Positions 7,606 through 8,603 of a stretch of DNA of 8,603 nt are shown here, piece by piece; position 1 is the first letter of the stretch, and each line of letters begins with the position of its first letter. The DNA comes from Bacteroidota bacterium (GTDB lineage: Bacteria; Bacteroidota; Bacteroidia; Bacteroidales; B18-G4). The stretch lies in assembly GCA_030635045.1 (NCBI GenBank), contig DAOVZP010000044.1, positions 1 through 8,603 of the forward strand. The letters run 5' to 3'. The notes under the pieces were generated by a model. The model had not been told where the DNA came from. It searched no databases and saw only the letters and a list, made by a program, of their open reading frames with translations. The position numbers and the translations under genes are program-made.

Positions 7606-7619
7606 GGCTTAGCCCTTTT
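7604..7619 (+). terminator. Possible minimal terminator after the PIN-PhoH gene
   Basis: AGGGC (7604-7608), loop TTA (7609-7611) and GCCCT (7612-7616) form a 5-bp stem followed by TTT. The stem begins in the stop codon of the PhoH gene, and its loop is the stop codon of the opposing gene. It is very short for an intrinsic terminator. On the other strand no T run follows. Confidence 0.25.
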
Positions 7620-8603
7620 CGCGATAAACCACATTCAGAACAACAGTACCAACAACCTTAAGGGTGTTTATGTCGATGCTTTCAAGATTGTCGCTCACTG
7701 TGTGCCAGTGCTCGAAAAAGCTTCCGTTTGCTGATTCCGGATCCAGATGAATAATGTTGATAGTTGGGATATTGGCGATCTTATTCAAATAATAATGATC
7801 ATCGGTAATATAGCTTCCTCTTTCCCCCGGGAAGTATTTCTTATAGCCCAGGTCTTCAGCAATGTCCCATACCTTCTTGACCCTTGAGGGAGCATACATC
7901 ATCGAAAAGCCTTCCATCAGGAAGGTGGCATCCTTTACACCGACCATATCCAATAGAATCCCATACCGGGCCCTGTAATTGGATTTATGCGGGTTGTTGG
8001 CCCAATATTGCGAGCCCAGACCCCAGTTATCCTCTCCGGCATAGTTCTGGGCATCCTGGGGCGGGCCATAATCTTCCAGGTCAAAAAAGATTATATCAAT
8101 TCCGATCGCAGGATTTTCCATGCTGAACTGCCTTGCTGCCTCTATCAGGACACCAACGCCACTGGCACCATCATTTGCGCCGTCTATTGGCATATTGTGC
8201 TTGCTTTCATCGGGGTCGTGATCAGCGAATGGCCTTGAATCCCAGTGGGCACTCAGCATGACACGCTTTTTATTTTCAGTATTGAAGGAGGCAATGATGT
8301 TCTTTCCCCTGAGTACCTGTCCATCATATGCCCGAGCCCTGAAGGCCTGTACCTGAACAGTATCTGCATATCTAATCATTGTAGTTTTTAGCCAGGCCGC
8401 GCAATTCGAATGCGCTTCACTACCCGGTACGCGGGGCCCGAATGAAAGCTGTTTTTCAATATAAGCATAAGCAGAATCAGCATCGAATTCAGGTACAGTT
8501 ACCTCCGGATCAGCCGGAGTTGTGTTAGACTCCACCGGCTTATTAGTGCTTCCGCAGGAGAAAAGGCTTATGATTAAGATGAAAAGAGTATATGACAAGA
8601 AAG
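7609..8603 (-). CDS. M28-family zinc lipoprotein, probable glutaminyl-peptide cyclotransferase (5' end outside window)
   Basis: Probably an envelope enzyme that converts N-terminal glutamine to pyroglutamate, the role of glutaminyl cyclase in Porphyromonas; an M28 aminopeptidase is the alternative. Numbering from the TTG codon at 8598, 329 residues are visible. A hydrophobic stretch (3-13) leads to a lipobox LFSC with C15, followed by a Ser/Thr/Pro/Glu-rich linker, so this is a lipoprotein signal whose basic start is missing. The M28 fold shows SAHWDSRPF at 116-124, GANDGASGVG at 140-149 (metal ligand D143), FFDLEDYG at 171-178 (E175/D176) and LLDMVG at 215-220. The end has EHWHTVSDN at 296-304, where H299 corresponds to the WHT histidine of glutaminyl cyclases. 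The frame stays open past the TTG (a Phe codon precedes it), so the true start lies beyond position 8603. No acidic surface-export signal follows C15, which suggests a periplasm-facing protein. It converges on the PhoH gene with a 3-bp gap. Confidence 0.85.
   Translation of the reverse strand, partial: FLSYTLFILIISLFSCGSTNKPVESNTTPADPEVTVPEFDADSAYAYIEKQLSFGPRVPGSEAHSNCAAWLKTTMIRYADTVQVQAFRARAYDGQVLRGKNIIASFNTENKKRVMLSAHWDSRPFADHDPDESKHNMPIDGANDGASGVGVLIEAARQFSMENPAIGIDIIFFDLEDYGPPQDAQNYAGEDNWGLGSQYWANNPHKSNYRARYGILLDMVGVKDATFLMEGFSMMYAPSRVKKVWDIAEDLGYKKYFPGERGSYITDDHYYLNKIANIPTINIIHLDPESANGSFFEHWHTVSDNLESIDINTLKVVGTVVLNVVYREKG

Noticed and set aside
8596..8598. TTG as the start codon of the M28 lipoprotein
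   Set aside because: The frame is open to the window edge, and the signal peptide from this point lacks the usual basic n-region, so the start most likely lies beyond the window.

Overview
The window reads as chromosomal DNA of a member of the Bacteroidota. The evidence is the TAnnTTTG-type promoter element in front of the DNA polymerase gene, AT-rich leaders without usable Shine-Dalgarno sequences, a lipoprotein of the Porphyromonas-type glutaminyl cyclase/M28 kind, a PIN-PhoH protein, and a dispersed hairpin repeat whose arms (GTCATTTCGA ... TCGAAATGAC, with a GAGGCTGTCTCAAAAG-like end) I recognise from genomes of this phylum. Genus and species cannot be told from the sequence. A cobalamin-dependent ribonucleotide reductase suits an anaerobic or facultative lifestyle, but this is inference.

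Layout from left to right: (1) 1-260 is non-coding and dominated by a MITE-like inverted-repeat element at about 67-236. (2) 261-2984, minus strand, is a complete adenosylcobalamin-dependent class II ribonucleotide reductase (nrdJ). (3) 2985-3296 is a 312-bp AT-rich gap with a perfect 18-bp palindrome close to the nrdJ start, a 110-bp segment bounded by 15-bp perfect inverted repeats, and an imperfect direct repeat. (4) 3297-6083, minus strand, is a complete DNA polymerase I (polA) with all three enzymatic domains intact. (5) 6084-6267 is a divergent intergenic region with the likely polA promoter and a pair of direct repeats in front of the next gene. (6) 6268-7605, plus strand, is a PIN-domain/PhoH-type ATPase. 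(7) 7609-8603, minus strand, is a zinc-dependent M28-fold lipoprotein, probably a glutaminyl-peptide cyclotransferase, cut at its 5' end by the window edge. It converges on the PhoH gene with only 3 bp between the stop codons.

nrdJ and polA share a theme (dNTP supply and DNA repair/replication) and an orientation, but the 312-bp gap makes one tight operon doubtful. The PIN-PhoH protein probably acts in RNA metabolism, and the M28 protein in the cell envelope. All four genes look ordinary for the phylum. I found no convincing new multi-gene system, CRISPR array, RNA gene or phage module. The most interesting material is the unexplained symmetric DNA in the intergenic regions.
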